From Sutterella sp. (GTDB lineage: Bacteria > Pseudomonadota > Gammaproteobacteria > Burkholderiales > Burkholderiaceae_F), in the NCBI GenBank assembly GCA_019410445.1, contig DXSO01000003.1:2547-29929 (forward strand): DNA of 27,383 bases, given 5' to 3'. Below the pieces are notes generated by a model. It had not been told where the DNA came from and made no database searches. It saw only the letters and a list, made by a program, of their open reading frames with translations. Positions 1 to 8,194 of the stretch are shown here, piece after piece. The position numbers and the translations under genes were made by a program. Within the stretch, counting starts at the first letter, position 1; the number at the start of each line of letters is the position of its first letter.

Positions 1-32
1 ATTTTGACCTTAGTAATCAAGGAAACCAACGC

Positions 33-809
33 ATGCTTCGCGTCGTGACTTTTAATGCCAACGGTATTCGTTCTGCTGCCAATAAGGGTTTTTGGAATTG
101 GTTTGAGCAATTGGATGCGCAGGTGTTATGCGTGCAAGAACTCAAGGCTCAGGAGGCAGATATCGGTAATGAGGTTCGCCATCGAGAGGGTTTCAACTCT
201 TGGGTGCAATGTGCGCAGAAAAGAGGATATTCCGGCGTGGGGTTATGGTCCAAAGTTGAGCCTGACAATGTTGTGATTGGTTTCGATGGCGGAGAATTTG
301 ATGCCGAAGGCCGCTATGTTCAGGCTGATTTCAAGGACTTGTCGATTGTTTCCGTGTATTTCCCTTCAGGAAGTTCGAGTGATGATCGACAGTTGGCGAA
401 GTATCGGTTTCTTGATGTGTTTGAAAAACACATGGAAAAACTTCAGGCAAGCGGGCGAGATGTTTTGATTTGCGGAGACGTAAACATTGCACACAAAGAA
501 ATTGATCTGAAAAATTGGAAAGGCAATTTGCAGAATTCCGGTTTTTTGCCAGAAGAGAGGCAATGGGTGACAGATCGTCTCGAATGCGATGGCTGGCATG
601 ATATTTTCCGTGAGCTGGAGCCTGGGGCTGATCACTACACATGGTGGAGTCATCGGGGTCAAGCTCGCGCAAAAAATGTCGGGTGGCGTATTGACTACAT
701 GTTCGGTACGGAAGGAATTGCGCGAGATGCGCGTAGTACCTTCATATACAAAGACGAGAAATTCTCGGATCATGCGCCATTGGTTATTGATTTTGATAGA
801 GAAATTTGA
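33..809 (+). CDS. xthA: Exodeoxyribonuclease III (AP endonuclease)
   Basis: Repairs abasic sites and 3'-blocked ends by cutting 5' to AP sites and removing nucleotides 3' to 5' from duplex DNA; cytoplasmic. The 258 residues span the whole exonuclease-endonuclease-phosphatase fold. Visible signature residues are N8 (FNANGIRS), E36 (VQELKAQ), D149 and N151 (CGDVNIAHKEID), D221 (WRIDYMFG) and the terminal D246-H247 (SDHAPL). These match the metal-binding and catalytic set of E. coli ExoIII, and the length is close to the usual 255-270. The ATG at 33 is the first start in the frame and has AAGGA about 9 nt upstream. The stop codon shares one base with the rsuA start (TGATG), so the first three genes look co-transcribed. 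What lies upstream is outside the window. Confidence 0.95.
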   Translation: MLRVVTFNANGIRSAANKGFWNWFEQLDAQVLCVQELKAQEADIGNEVRHREGFNSWVQCAQKRGYSGVGLWSKVEPDNVVIGFDGGEFDAEGRYVQADFKDLSIVSVYFPSGSSSDDRQLAKYRFLDVFEKHMEKLQASGRDVLICGDVNIAHKEIDLKNWKGNLQNSGFLPEERQWVTDRLECDGWHDIFRELEPGADHYTWWSHRGQARAKNVGWRIDYMFGTEGIARDARSTFIYKDEKFSDHAPLVIDFDREI

Positions 810-1513
810 TGCGACTTGAGCAGATTCTTTTTTCTCAAGGCTTTGGAACTCGGCATGAATGCAGGGGCTTGATTGCATTGGGACAGGTTCTTGTCAACGG
901 TGAGCTTCGGCAAGATCCTGATGAAACCTTCGACGTTGACAATTTGATCTTTTCTGTTCGAGGACAGGAGTGGCCCTATTGTGAAAAGGCTCTGTTGATG
1001 ATGAACAAGCCTGCAGGGTATGAATGCTCACAAAAGCCGATTCACCATCCCAGTGTCATGCAGTTGCTTGAGGCTCCTTTGCGTCGACGAGGGGTACAGC
1101 CGGTAGGACGATTGGATGCTGACACAACTGGGCTTTTGATTTTTACGGACGATGGATCGTTGTTGCATCGTCTGACTCATCCCAAACGTCATGTTCCCAA
1201 GCGCTATCGCGTAACTTGCAAACATGAGCCCACGGACACCATGTTGGCCGATCTGACTGTCGGCGTGAAGCTAAAGGACGAAAAAGAAACTTTGATGGCC
1301 ACGGATGTTGTACGTGTTGATGCACAAACGATTGATATGACGATTACCAGCGGTAAGTACCATCAGGTTAAGCGCATGGTGGCGGCTGCAGGGAATCGTG
1401 TTGAAGCACTGCAGCGTATCGCTTTTGGTGAATTGAAGTTACCTTCGGATTTGGAACCGGGGCAATGGCGCTGGCTGTCTAGTCCAGAAGTTTTTTATGC
1501 CAAAAACAAATGA
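809..1513 (+). CDS. rsuA: 16S rRNA pseudouridine synthase, RsuA family
   Basis: Converts a uridine of 16S rRNA to pseudouridine (U516 in E. coli RsuA). An S4-like RNA-binding domain fills about residues 1-60, followed by the RsuA/RluB catalytic core. The motif GRLDADTTGLL carries the catalytic Asp at D103, and the downstream SGKYHQVKRM and AAAGNRV segments are characteristic of RsuA. The 234 aa length matches the family (about 230). The frame also opens at a TTG one codon earlier (806), but the ATG at 809 overlaps the xthA stop as TGATG and gives the usual MRLEQ start. The stop overlaps the ampG start by four bases (ATGA), indicating translational coupling. RsuA is favoured over RluB/E/F by length and the LLMMNKPAGYECS motif; the exact target base is inferred. 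Confidence 0.88.
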   Translation: MRLEQILFSQGFGTRHECRGLIALGQVLVNGELRQDPDETFDVDNLIFSVRGQEWPYCEKALLMMNKPAGYECSQKPIHHPSVMQLLEAPLRRRGVQPVGRLDADTTGLLIFTDDGSLLHRLTHPKRHVPKRYRVTCKHEPTDTMLADLTVGVKLKDEKETLMATDVVRVDAQTIDMTITSGKYHQVKRMVAAAGNRVEALQRIAFGELKLPSDLEPGQWRWLSSPEVFYAKNK

Positions 1514-2856
1514 GTGATTTTCAATCTAAGAGAGCGGATCGACTGTCTTGGCTTGCGGTTTACCGTGATCCGGCGGTGTTGCGCATGTTTTTTCTGGGGT
1601 TTAGTTCAGGGCTGCCGCTTCTCTTGGTATTGGGAACGCTTTCTTTTTGGCTCAGAGAAGTAGGGGTCGATCTGAAAAGCATTGGCTTCATGAGCTGGGT
1701 GGGCTTGTGCTGGGGCATGAAGTGGCTATGGTCTCCCTTGGTTGATAAATTAAGGATTCCGTACTTATCAAGCATGTTGGGGCAACGTCGTGCATGGCTT
1801 CTTGTTGCCCAAATTGGCTTGGTGTTTTCTCTGGCCTGTATGGGGTTTATTGATCCAGCCCACCATCTTGGTGCGATGGCTGTAGTAGCTCTGATAACAG
1901 CATTTTTTGGTGCGACGCAAGATATTGCTCTGGACGCTTTTCGTATTGAAAGCGGTTCTGAAGATAAACAAGCAGCCTTTGCTGCAACTTATCAGACGGG
2001 GTATCGGTTGGCCATGATCTGGGCCGGTGCCGGTGCTTTGGCTATTGCAGCGGCTTTTGAAAGCTTATGGGGAACTGCATTCGGATGGAAAACTGCTTAT
2101 TTGATCATGGCAGCAAGCATGATTGTGGGCATTGTGACGGTACTGTGCAGTCCGGAACCGAGGCGAAGTGCAGATTATTCCAGACCTGTGTATGGCAGTA
2201 AAAAACAGTGGGTGTATGAAGCTCTTTGCAGGCCGTTTTTGGATTTCTTTACGCGTTTTGGGTGGGGGGCTGTTGTCGTCTTGGCTCTGATTGCGACGTA
2301 TCGCATCAGTGATGTTGTGATGGGAGTCATGGCAAATCCGTTCTATGCAGACTTGGGCTTTACCAAGGAGGAAGTTGCTGCTGTCAGTAAGGTTTTCGGT
2401 TTGCTCATGACGCTTGTGGGGGCTTTTGCCGGCGGAGCCGTTGCATCACGCATCGGAGTGATGAAAACGTTATTTTTGGGAGGGTTGCTGTCGGCGGGTA
2501 CCAATCTGTTGTTTTCGGCTTTGGCTCTTCGTGGACATGACACGATTTTTCTGGTGTTTACGGTCAGCGCCGATAATTTCGCTGGAGGTCTGGCCTCTGC
2601 TGCTTTTGTAGCCTATCTTTCAGGACTGACTAACGTGGCTTACAGTGCAACTCAGTACGCGCTGTTTTCTTCCGTGATGTTGATCCTCCCAAAATTCCTG
2701 GCGGGTTTTTCAGGAGTAGCTGTGCAATCGGTCGGCTATTCCCAATTCTTCGTGATCACTGCGGCCATTGGATTGCCTGTTTTGTTATTGGTTCTGTTGG
2801 CAGGAAAGCTGAGAGATCAGGCACGGAAGACAAACGCCGCGCAAGGCGGCGTTTGA
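1510..2856 (+). CDS. ampG: AmpG-type muropeptide permease (MFS)
   Basis: Likely imports anhydro-muropeptides from the periplasm for peptidoglycan recycling; inner membrane. The 448 residues hold about twelve hydrophobic helices, beginning near residue 25 (FFLGFSSGLPLLLVLGTLSF). Family marks include the SSGLP motif of the first helix, WLREVGVD after it, KWLWSPLVD, and TQDIALDAFRIE near residue 140, which parallels the TQDI-Asp-A motif of E. coli AmpG. It is somewhat shorter than the 491 aa E. coli protein, as AmpG proteins with fewer C-terminal helices are. The start overlaps the rsuA stop (ATGA). The last codons lie inside an inverted repeat that may act as the operon terminator. No ampC or ampR neighbour is seen. 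Transport substrate is assigned from family only. Confidence 0.82.
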   Translation: MSDFQSKRADRLSWLAVYRDPAVLRMFFLGFSSGLPLLLVLGTLSFWLREVGVDLKSIGFMSWVGLCWGMKWLWSPLVDKLRIPYLSSMLGQRRAWLLVAQIGLVFSLACMGFIDPAHHLGAMAVVALITAFFGATQDIALDAFRIESGSEDKQAAFAATYQTGYRLAMIWAGAGALAIAAAFESLWGTAFGWKTAYLIMAASMIVGIVTVLCSPEPRRSADYSRPVYGSKKQWVYEALCRPFLDFFTRFGWGAVVVLALIATYRISDVVMGVMANPFYADLGFTKEEVAAVSKVFGLLMTLVGAFAGGAVASRIGVMKTLFLGGLLSAGTNLLFSALALRGHDTIFLVFTVSADNFAGGLASAAFVAYLSGLTNVAYSATQYALFSSVMLILPKFLAGFSGVAVQSVGYSQFFVITAAIGLPVLLLVLLAGKLRDQARKTNAAQGGV

Positions 2857-2860
2857 AAAA
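2832..2860. terminator. Hairpin overlapping the ampG stop, possible terminator
   Basis: A perfect 9-bp inverted repeat, AAACGCCGC (2832-2840) and GCGGCGTTT (2846-2854), with a 5-nt loop GCAAG. The right arm contains the first base of the ampG TGA, so the stop codon is part of the structure. It lies between convergent genes 25 bp apart. The U tract is only the TTT of the stem, with an A run after it, so it is not a textbook intrinsic terminator in either direction; it may serve both strands weakly. Confidence 0.5.
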
Positions 2861-2881
2861 ACTGTCACGACATCATTGTTG

Positions 2882-3532
2882 TCAGTGATTTCGTTTTTTA
2901 GTGAAGCTGGCTTTTTTGGCGGGAGCTTTCTTGATGTCGTTGCGTCGCGTTACTTCCGCAATTTCCTGCACACACGCTTCAACATCCTCAAGTGCTTCAT
3001 CCAGACTGGCAAAACGCACTTCTGCTGAGGCGTTTTCTTCGGAAACATCTTCCTCAGACTCCTCTTCATCGGGGGATTCATGGCGGAGAATGCCGACGAG
3101 AGCAGCTTGCACCGCTTTGTCCTGAGACTTCATCAGCTCAGGCCATAAACTGCAGGCAAATGCAAATCCATCCGCAAAGGGAGCCAAAGCCGCCAATTCT
3201 CCGTCTGGCGAATCTTCATCAACTTCTTCATCGTAGATAATGGGGTCTACGGGTTTTTCATGCAGAATCCGAGACTCAATTTCAGCACCGCGTGCAAGCA
3301 CCAGACGACGAAGTTCGGCTTGATCCGCAGGGTCGGAGAGTTTGGCTCGGCGATTTCCGGAAGCATCCATGACGTACACAAACCAATCATCGATTGCGGG
3401 CGGTACTTTCAACAAACACAGTGCCGTAAGAAAGCCATCGAGTTGATCGGCTTCCATCGGAACAAACGGATCCGGAACAGCGGCAAGCAATTCGCCAAGG
3501 TGTTCGATATCGGTAAGGGACAACGGTTTCAT
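2882..3532 (-). CDS. UPF0149 (YgfB/YecA-type) family protein
   Basis: A 216-residue protein with the UPF0149 signature in its first third: a helical start followed by MEADQLDGFLTALCL, the conserved LDGFLTAL element, and a second helical segment (LAPFADGFAFACSLWPEL). Biochemical function is not settled for most members. It lacks the C-terminal cysteine-rich SEC-C metal motif found in full YecA. Around residues 165-185 there is a very acidic stretch (ESPDEEESEEDVSEEN), and the protein ends in a Lys-rich tail (KKAPAKKASFTKKRNH). The ATG shares one base with the ptsI stop (TAATG) and has AGAGG about 8 nt upstream, so it is the last gene of the PTS operon. A functional link to the PTS is only inferred from position. 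Confidence 0.75.
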   Translation of the reverse strand: MKPLSLTDIEHLGELLAAVPDPFVPMEADQLDGFLTALCLLKVPPAIDDWFVYVMDASGNRRAKLSDPADQAELRRLVLARGAEIESRILHEKPVDPIIYDEEVDEDSPDGELAALAPFADGFAFACSLWPELMKSQDKAVQAALVGILRHESPDEEESEEDVSEENASAEVRFASLDEALEDVEACVQEIAEVTRRNDIKKAPAKKASFTKKRNH

Positions 3533-5478
3533 TAAGATGCCTCTTTAAGGCCTTGCCATGGCTGCGCGCACAAAACTTGACTCGCAGCAAAGCCGGCGGC
3601 TAATTCAGCGTGATTGGCAAAATACTCGAGAATGTGTCTGCGAGCATCCTGAATTGTATGCGAGCGCTGAATACGGCGCATCAGTGCAGCAGCATCTTTT
3701 GCACTGGTTGCGAGCATGAATTCCTTAAGCGGCAGAATCCGGGCACTTTCCATGGAAAAATGCCGCAGTCCCATGCCTAGAAGAAGGAAGGCAAACACGG
3801 GATCAGCTGCAGCTTCACCGCACACACTGATTTCTTTACCTGCATGGTGAGCCGTCTTGATGCAGTTGTGTAGTGTTGAGAGTACTGCCGGGTGCAACGG
3901 ATCGTACAGGTAACTGACCTCTGGATCTTCACGGTCAACTGCTAGCAAGTACTGAATGAGGTCGTTGGTTCCCACAGAGACGAAGTCCAGCCGATGTAGG
4001 AATTGATTCAGACATAAAGCTGCCGAGGGGACTTCAACCATTCCGCCAATTTGAATGTTTTCAGCGTATTTGACCCCGCGTTCTTTGAGTTCTTCTTGAG
4101 CACGGCGCACATAGTTATGCACGATGTCGATTTCGGATACCCTGGAAAGCATCGGAACTAAGAGTCGAACACGACCAGTGGCACCGGCGCGCAAAATAGC
4201 GCGCAGTTGCGTGAGAAACAAGTCCGTGTAGCGAAGGCTGAATCGAATTGCTCGATTGCCGAGAGCCGGATTGGATACGGGTCTGTCCGGATCTATTCCG
4301 ATAGATTCGAGAGCTTCTCGCGAAGGGAGCTTATCTCCGCCGAGGTCCATGGTGCGAATGGTTACGATTCGATCCCGCATGGCTTTGACAACACGGGTGT
4401 AGGTTTCGAATTGTTCATCTTCGCTGGGAAAGTCCGGACGGTTCATGAAAAGAAATTCGGAGCGAAACAGTCCAATACCGTCGGCTCCGTTGGTTAGGGC
4501 CTCCTTCGCGTCTTCGGGCAATGCCAGATTGGCAAAAAGACTGACAGCACATCCGTCGGCCGTCACGCAGTGTGATGCGCGCAGTCTTCGTTGACGCAAA
4601 CGCACGGTATTCATTTTGCGAATGCGTTCGGACATTTGAGGCATGTCATCCTTTTGTGGATTGACAACCACAATACCTTTGTCCGCATCCATCAAAAGCA
4701 CGTCGTCGGTTTGGATTGCTTCGCTGGCCCCGGTGACGTTGACGAGAGTTGGAATTTCCAAGGAGCGAGCCAAAATAGACGTGTGTGATGTGGTTGCTCC
4801 CTTTTCGATGATAAGGCCGGTAATTGAAATGTCTTGTCGACGTTTCAATATCAAAATGTCGGCAGGACTGAAGTCTTCGGCAACCAAAATCACCGAACTT
4901 TCGCTCATCATGCGAGAGACGGTATCGGCAGGTCTGCGTCGACCACTGAGAACGCGCTGTACGCGTTCGATTACTTGAGCGATGTCTTCAATGCGATCGG
5001 CAAGATAATCGTCATCAATTTCTTCGAAGGTTCTGCGAATGTCTTCTAGTCTGAGCGACAGCGCCCATTCGGCATTGATCAGGCGTTCTCGAATAATGTC
5101 CTGAGTTTCAGTAATGATGGAATCGTCGTTGAGCAGCTGTCGGTGAAGTTCCAGAAATGCGGTCGCTTCTGTCGGGACATCTTCGTCTTGACTGAGTTCT
5201 GTGATCAACTCTTCGAATTCCTTGTCAACCGTATGGACGGCAGCACGAAGGCGAGTGAATTCAGCTCGAGTCTGCGTTTTTTCGATGGTGAAGTGAGGGA
5301 TGCCGAGATCGCCTTCGGAAAACATCTGCGCATGTCCAAAGGCTGCACCGGGGCAAACAGTGGTACCGGCGAGCACCGGTGGGGCAGGAGTTTGATCTTG
5401 AGGAATCGGAGATTTTTGGTCTTTCGAACCGCTTTCTTCAACAGGATTTGAAGCAGTGGTGCTGTGAAGTTCGTCCAT
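3532..5478 (-). CDS. ptsI: PTS Enzyme I (phosphoenolpyruvate-protein phosphotransferase)
   Basis: Takes phosphate from phosphoenolpyruvate onto a histidine and passes it to HPr; cytoplasmic. The swivelling domain carries GATTSHTSILAR with active-site H232. The PEP-binding barrel shows LFRSEFLFMNR, RTMDLGGDK and the SVCGEAAAD motif with C553, matching His189 and Cys502 of E. coli. The protein is 648 aa against about 575 usually. Most of the excess is a 35-40 residue N-terminal extension rich in Ser, Pro, Gln and acidic residues, before LAGTTVCPGAAFG, where normal Enzyme I begins. The frame also opens at a GTG one codon earlier (5481), but GAGGA lies about 6 nt before the ATG at 5478, which overlaps the ptsH stop as TGATG. 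No GAF domain is seen, so this is not PtsP. Confidence 0.93.
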   Translation of the reverse strand: MDELHSTTASNPVEESGSKDQKSPIPQDQTPAPPVLAGTTVCPGAAFGHAQMFSEGDLGIPHFTIEKTQTRAEFTRLRAAVHTVDKEFEELITELSQDEDVPTEATAFLELHRQLLNDDSIITETQDIIRERLINAEWALSLRLEDIRRTFEEIDDDYLADRIEDIAQVIERVQRVLSGRRRPADTVSRMMSESSVILVAEDFSPADILILKRRQDISITGLIIEKGATTSHTSILARSLEIPTLVNVTGASEAIQTDDVLLMDADKGIVVVNPQKDDMPQMSERIRKMNTVRLRQRRLRASHCVTADGCAVSLFANLALPEDAKEALTNGADGIGLFRSEFLFMNRPDFPSEDEQFETYTRVVKAMRDRIVTIRTMDLGGDKLPSREALESIGIDPDRPVSNPALGNRAIRFSLRYTDLFLTQLRAILRAGATGRVRLLVPMLSRVSEIDIVHNYVRRAQEELKERGVKYAENIQIGGMVEVPSAALCLNQFLHRLDFVSVGTNDLIQYLLAVDREDPEVSYLYDPLHPAVLSTLHNCIKTAHHAGKEISVCGEAAADPVFAFLLLGMGLRHFSMESARILPLKEFMLATSAKDAAALMRRIQRSHTIQDARRHILEYFANHAELAAGFAASQVLCAQPWQGLKEAS

Positions 5479-5747
5479 CACTCGTCCTCACCAAACTTTG
5501 ACTGAAAGAGTGCCACAAGAGCTTCAAGTGCTTCCTTGTCGTTACGGCCGTTGGTGATGATCGTGATTTCGTCGCCGCATTTGGCGGCCATGGTCATGAC
5601 GGCCAGAATCGATTTGGCATCGACTCTTTTTCCATTTTTGTCAAGAATGACGGAACAATCAAAGAGGCAGGCCGTTTTGGTGAGAAGTCCGGCCGGTCTG
5701 GCGTGGACACCCAATTTGTTGGTAACTGTAATGGTTCGTGACTGCAT
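5478..5747 (-). CDS. ptsH: HPr phosphocarrier protein
   Basis: Small phosphocarrier between Enzyme I and EIIA proteins. The 89 residues contain GVHARPAG with phosphorylatable H15 and R17, and KSILAVMTMAA with S46, the position modified by HPr kinase/phosphorylase in organisms that have it. Length and both motifs are canonical. No good ribosome-binding site lies directly before the ATG; a GAGGAA is about 28 nt upstream, too far for normal use, but no other in-frame start fits the family. It follows the EIIA-Man-type gene by 33 bp and overlaps ptsI, so the three genes form one phosphorelay unit. HPr kinase itself is not in the window. Confidence 0.95.
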   Translation of the reverse strand: MQSRTITVTNKLGVHARPAGLLTKTACLFDCSVILDKNGKRVDAKSILAVMTMAAKCGDEITIITNGRNDKEALEALVALFQSKFGEDE

Positions 5748-5780
5748 GGACCGAGATTTGTGTGGTTGAAGTTCCTCAAA

Positions 5781-6182
5781 TTAGTCTTTACGAAGGGCGG
5801 GTTTAGCAGCGGAAGACAGTCCCGCCTCGCTCACATTGCGGACAACTTCCGAAAGAGGCTCGTCACGGTGCATGACTGCAGTAAGAACCATCGGAAGATT
5901 CATCCCGGAAAGTACAGCTGTATTGTCAGCTTGAAGGAGCGCTTCCGCAATGTTCGATGGTGTTGCACCGACGATGTCGGTTAAGATCAAACAACTATCG
6001 GGAGCCTGAGGAAGTTTTGCGGCAATCCGAGCTCGCATTTCATTGGCATCGGCATCGGCGGGAATGTCAAAGGCCTCTATGCGCTCGGCGATACGGGAAT
6101 CGTGCGAGAAAACATGCTCGGCACATTGCTTCAGAGCCCCTGCCAATGGGGCATGAGCGATAATGAACAGGTACGTGGTCAC
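5781..6182 (-). CDS. PTS EIIA component, mannose (Man) family
   Basis: A 133-residue EIIA of the mannose/sorbose family. The N-terminal strand YLFIIAHAPLAGAL places the phosphorylatable histidine at H10, and LTDIVGATPSNIA near residue 68 is the typical active-site helix start. The protein is free-standing: no EIIB, EIIC or EIID genes lie nearby. In proteobacteria such incomplete systems (EIIA-Man, HPr, Enzyme I) act in regulation rather than sugar import; that role is family knowledge, not shown here. The start is a GTG at 6182 (GTG-ACC-ACG), chosen because it puts the histidine at position 10; no strong ribosome-binding site is visible. It is the first gene of the PTS operon, whose promoter should lie in 6183-6341. 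Confidence 0.88.
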   Translation of the reverse strand: MTTYLFIIAHAPLAGALKQCAEHVFSHDSRIAERIEAFDIPADADANEMRARIAAKLPQAPDSCLILTDIVGATPSNIAEALLQADNTAVLSGMNLPMVLTAVMHRDEPLSEVVRNVSEAGLSSAAKPALRKD

Positions 6183-6341
6183 AATAAACGCTCGAAAGAG
6201 TCACAAAAGACAGAAGTCTAGCGCAGGATTGCCTCAGTCTTCTTCCTTTGGAAAAGGATGAAAGGAACAAGGCACTAACGCATTGTAAGACTGCAGGATG
6301 ACCAAAAGTTTGAAAAAACATCGATTTTTCTGAGGAAAACC

Positions 6342-6713
6342 ATGTCTGTACTCGAATTTCGTTCACCGGCAAGTGGTGGCCTTTTCATGATGCCTGAGAC
6401 TTTTCAAGGGATATGCGAGGTTTTAGATCGCCCTTATTCTGAATCGGGGTGTTGGTTGCCGGAGGATCTCGCAGGAGTGATTGAGAAGATTGAAAAGGCA
6501 GTGCAACGCGAAAAGGAAATGCTTGCTGAAGCGCAGAAGCGACAACGGGAACGTGAACTCAAAGGAGAACCCGGAGTTTCTCTTTGGCCTGACGAGGAAG
6601 AAGAAAAGAAGGAACAGGAAAAGGTGACTTTTGCCATGCGGGCATTTCCCTTGCTGGAGATGCTACGAGCTGCACAAGCAAAAAAGAAGAAAGTTATGTG
6701 GGGTGTGCCTTAA
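6342..6713 (+). CDS. DUF1840 family protein
   Basis: A 123-residue cytoplasmic protein of unknown function matching the DUF1840 pattern. It begins with LEFRSPASGGLFMMPETFQGICEVL (compare the usual FKSKAAGD...ML...ILRIIG). A middle charged helix follows (IEKIEKAVQREKEMLAEAQKRQRERELKGE), then the closing signature AFPLLEMLRAAQAKKKKVMWGV. The middle is more strongly Glu/Lys-rich than family members I recall. GAGG sits about 7 nt before the ATG. It is a single gene, divergent from the PTS operon. Its stop overlaps the stop of trkH on the other strand (shared TTAA), leaving no room for a terminator. Family membership is recognised from pattern; no function is claimed. Confidence 0.78.
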   Translation: MSVLEFRSPASGGLFMMPETFQGICEVLDRPYSESGCWLPEDLAGVIEKIEKAVQREKEMLAEAQKRQRERELKGEPGVSLWPDEEEEKKEQEKVTFAMRAFPLLEMLRAAQAKKKKVMWGVP

Positions 6714-8194
6714 GTCTTCCAGAAAGAGCGTGTGAATAACACGAAAACAGTGACAAGCTCCAGTCGTCCGATGAGCATACAGAAGGTACAGATCCAAAGT
6801 TGAGCATCGGAAAGAATGGAGAAGTTCGCGTTCGGGCCGATTAGTCCCAAGCCTGGGCCAACATTGCAGATGCATCCGATAACGGCGCCAAACGCTGTCG
6901 TGGGATCCAGACCGCTTAAAAGCAGAGCCAGGAACGCAATGACGGTGGTTGCAATCCAAAGTAGCATGAATGACAGAGCGGATAGGACGGTCGTGTCTTC
7001 AAGGACCATGCCGTTTAAAACCATCGGGCGAACGACTCTGGGCTGCGCGGTTGTGATTAGCTGCAAGGAAATGTATTTGACGAGCATTACTGCGCGTAGC
7101 ATTTTCATTCCGCCGCCCGTGCTGCCTCCGCTGGTGGCAAAACAGGCCACGATAAACATCAAGATGTAGATGGAAGCGGGCCATTGTGCGAAATCCTGAC
7201 TGGCGTAGCCTGTTGTGGAGATCGTGCTGATGACGTTGAATGCAACCATGCGGAGTGCTTGTATGGGTTCGAGCGAGGTGTCGAAATACATCATCAAGAC
7301 GGTCGAGCATGCAGTCGTTAGGAATGCTGTGCCAAGCCATGACAGACATTCCACATTTTTGAAGTAACCGATAATGGAACGCTTTTTCCAGGCAAGAAAA
7401 TGAAGGGAAAAGCTCACACCGCAGATGAGCATGAAAGTCATTGCAACGGCTTCAATGTTTGGATCGTTCCAATGAGCAAAACTTTCATCATAGGAAGAAA
7501 AGCCGCCGAGACTGACAGTTGTGAACATGTGGATGAGACTGTCAAACGTACTCATTCCGGCAAGTCGATAGCAGATCATGCAGGCAAGGGACAATCCGAT
7601 ATAAATTCCCCAGAGTCCTTTGGCCGTATCGGCAATGCGAGGTGTTAAACGAGATTCTTTCAAAGGGCCGGAGAATTCGGCCCTGAAAATCTGCGATCCA
7701 CCGACGCCGAGCATCGGGAGAATGGCCACAGCCAGCACCAGAATCCCCATGCCACCCAACCAACTCATAAAACAACGCCAAAAATTCAATGATTCTGGAA
7801 GTTCGTTTAATCCCGACAAAACAGTGGCGCAAGTTGTCGTAATTCCGCTCATTGACTCAAAGTAGGCATGCGTGAACGAAATTCCGGGAATTTCTACCAG
7901 TAAGGGGATGGCACCAAACAAGGGTGTTACGGTCCATATAAGCGTAGCCAGAAGAAAACCGTCGCGCGGCAGAAGCTCTCGACGATGGCGTTTTGTCAAT
8001 GCGTGCAGAATGAAACCTGTACTCAGGCATAGAACAAAGGCAATCTCAAATCCTTGAGATGCACCATCGTTGTATAAAACTGAAACGAGGATTGGAATGA
8101 GAAGCAGGAAGGCAAAAGAGACCAGAACGGGTCCAGTGATGTTGAGAACCGGCAACAAAAAATAGCGCAGGTTGGCAAACATACCCGTCTCCAT
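6710..8194 (-). CDS. trkH: Trk potassium uptake system, membrane subunit TrkH
   Basis: Potassium-translocating subunit of the Trk system in the inner membrane, gated by TrkA. The 494 residues have the fourfold M1-P-M2 layout of the SKT superfamily. Filter-loop segments are visible at SGITTTCATVLSGL, TTVSLGGFSSY, STISTTGYASQ and CNVGPGLGLIGP. The long conserved cytoplasmic-side loop GGSTGGGMKMLRAVML is the TrkH/KtrB gating-loop region. Length is close to E. coli TrkH (483). The ATG at 8194 overlaps the trkA stop as TAATG, so translation is coupled; a second ATG four codons later is possible. It is the last gene of the fmt-to-trkH run. Confidence 0.94.
   Translation of the reverse strand: METGMFANLRYFLLPVLNITGPVLVSFAFLLLIPILVSVLYNDGASQGFEIAFVLCLSTGFILHALTKRHRRELLPRDGFLLATLIWTVTPLFGAIPLLVEIPGISFTHAYFESMSGITTTCATVLSGLNELPESLNFWRCFMSWLGGMGILVLAVAILPMLGVGGSQIFRAEFSGPLKESRLTPRIADTAKGLWGIYIGLSLACMICYRLAGMSTFDSLIHMFTTVSLGGFSSYDESFAHWNDPNIEAVAMTFMLICGVSFSLHFLAWKKRSIIGYFKNVECLSWLGTAFLTTACSTVLMMYFDTSLEPIQALRMVAFNVISTISTTGYASQDFAQWPASIYILMFIVACFATSGGSTGGGMKMLRAVMLVKYISLQLITTAQPRVVRPMVLNGMVLEDTTVLSALSFMLLWIATTVIAFLALLLSGLDPTTAFGAVIGCICNVGPGLGLIGPNANFSILSDAQLWICTFCMLIGRLELVTVFVLFTRSFWKT

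Noticed and set aside
6183..6341. Specific promoters in the divergent EIIA/DUF1840 spacer
   Set aside because: A TACAAT-like -10 on the minus strand is visible but no acceptable -35 is at the right distance; promoters must exist here but I cannot place them.
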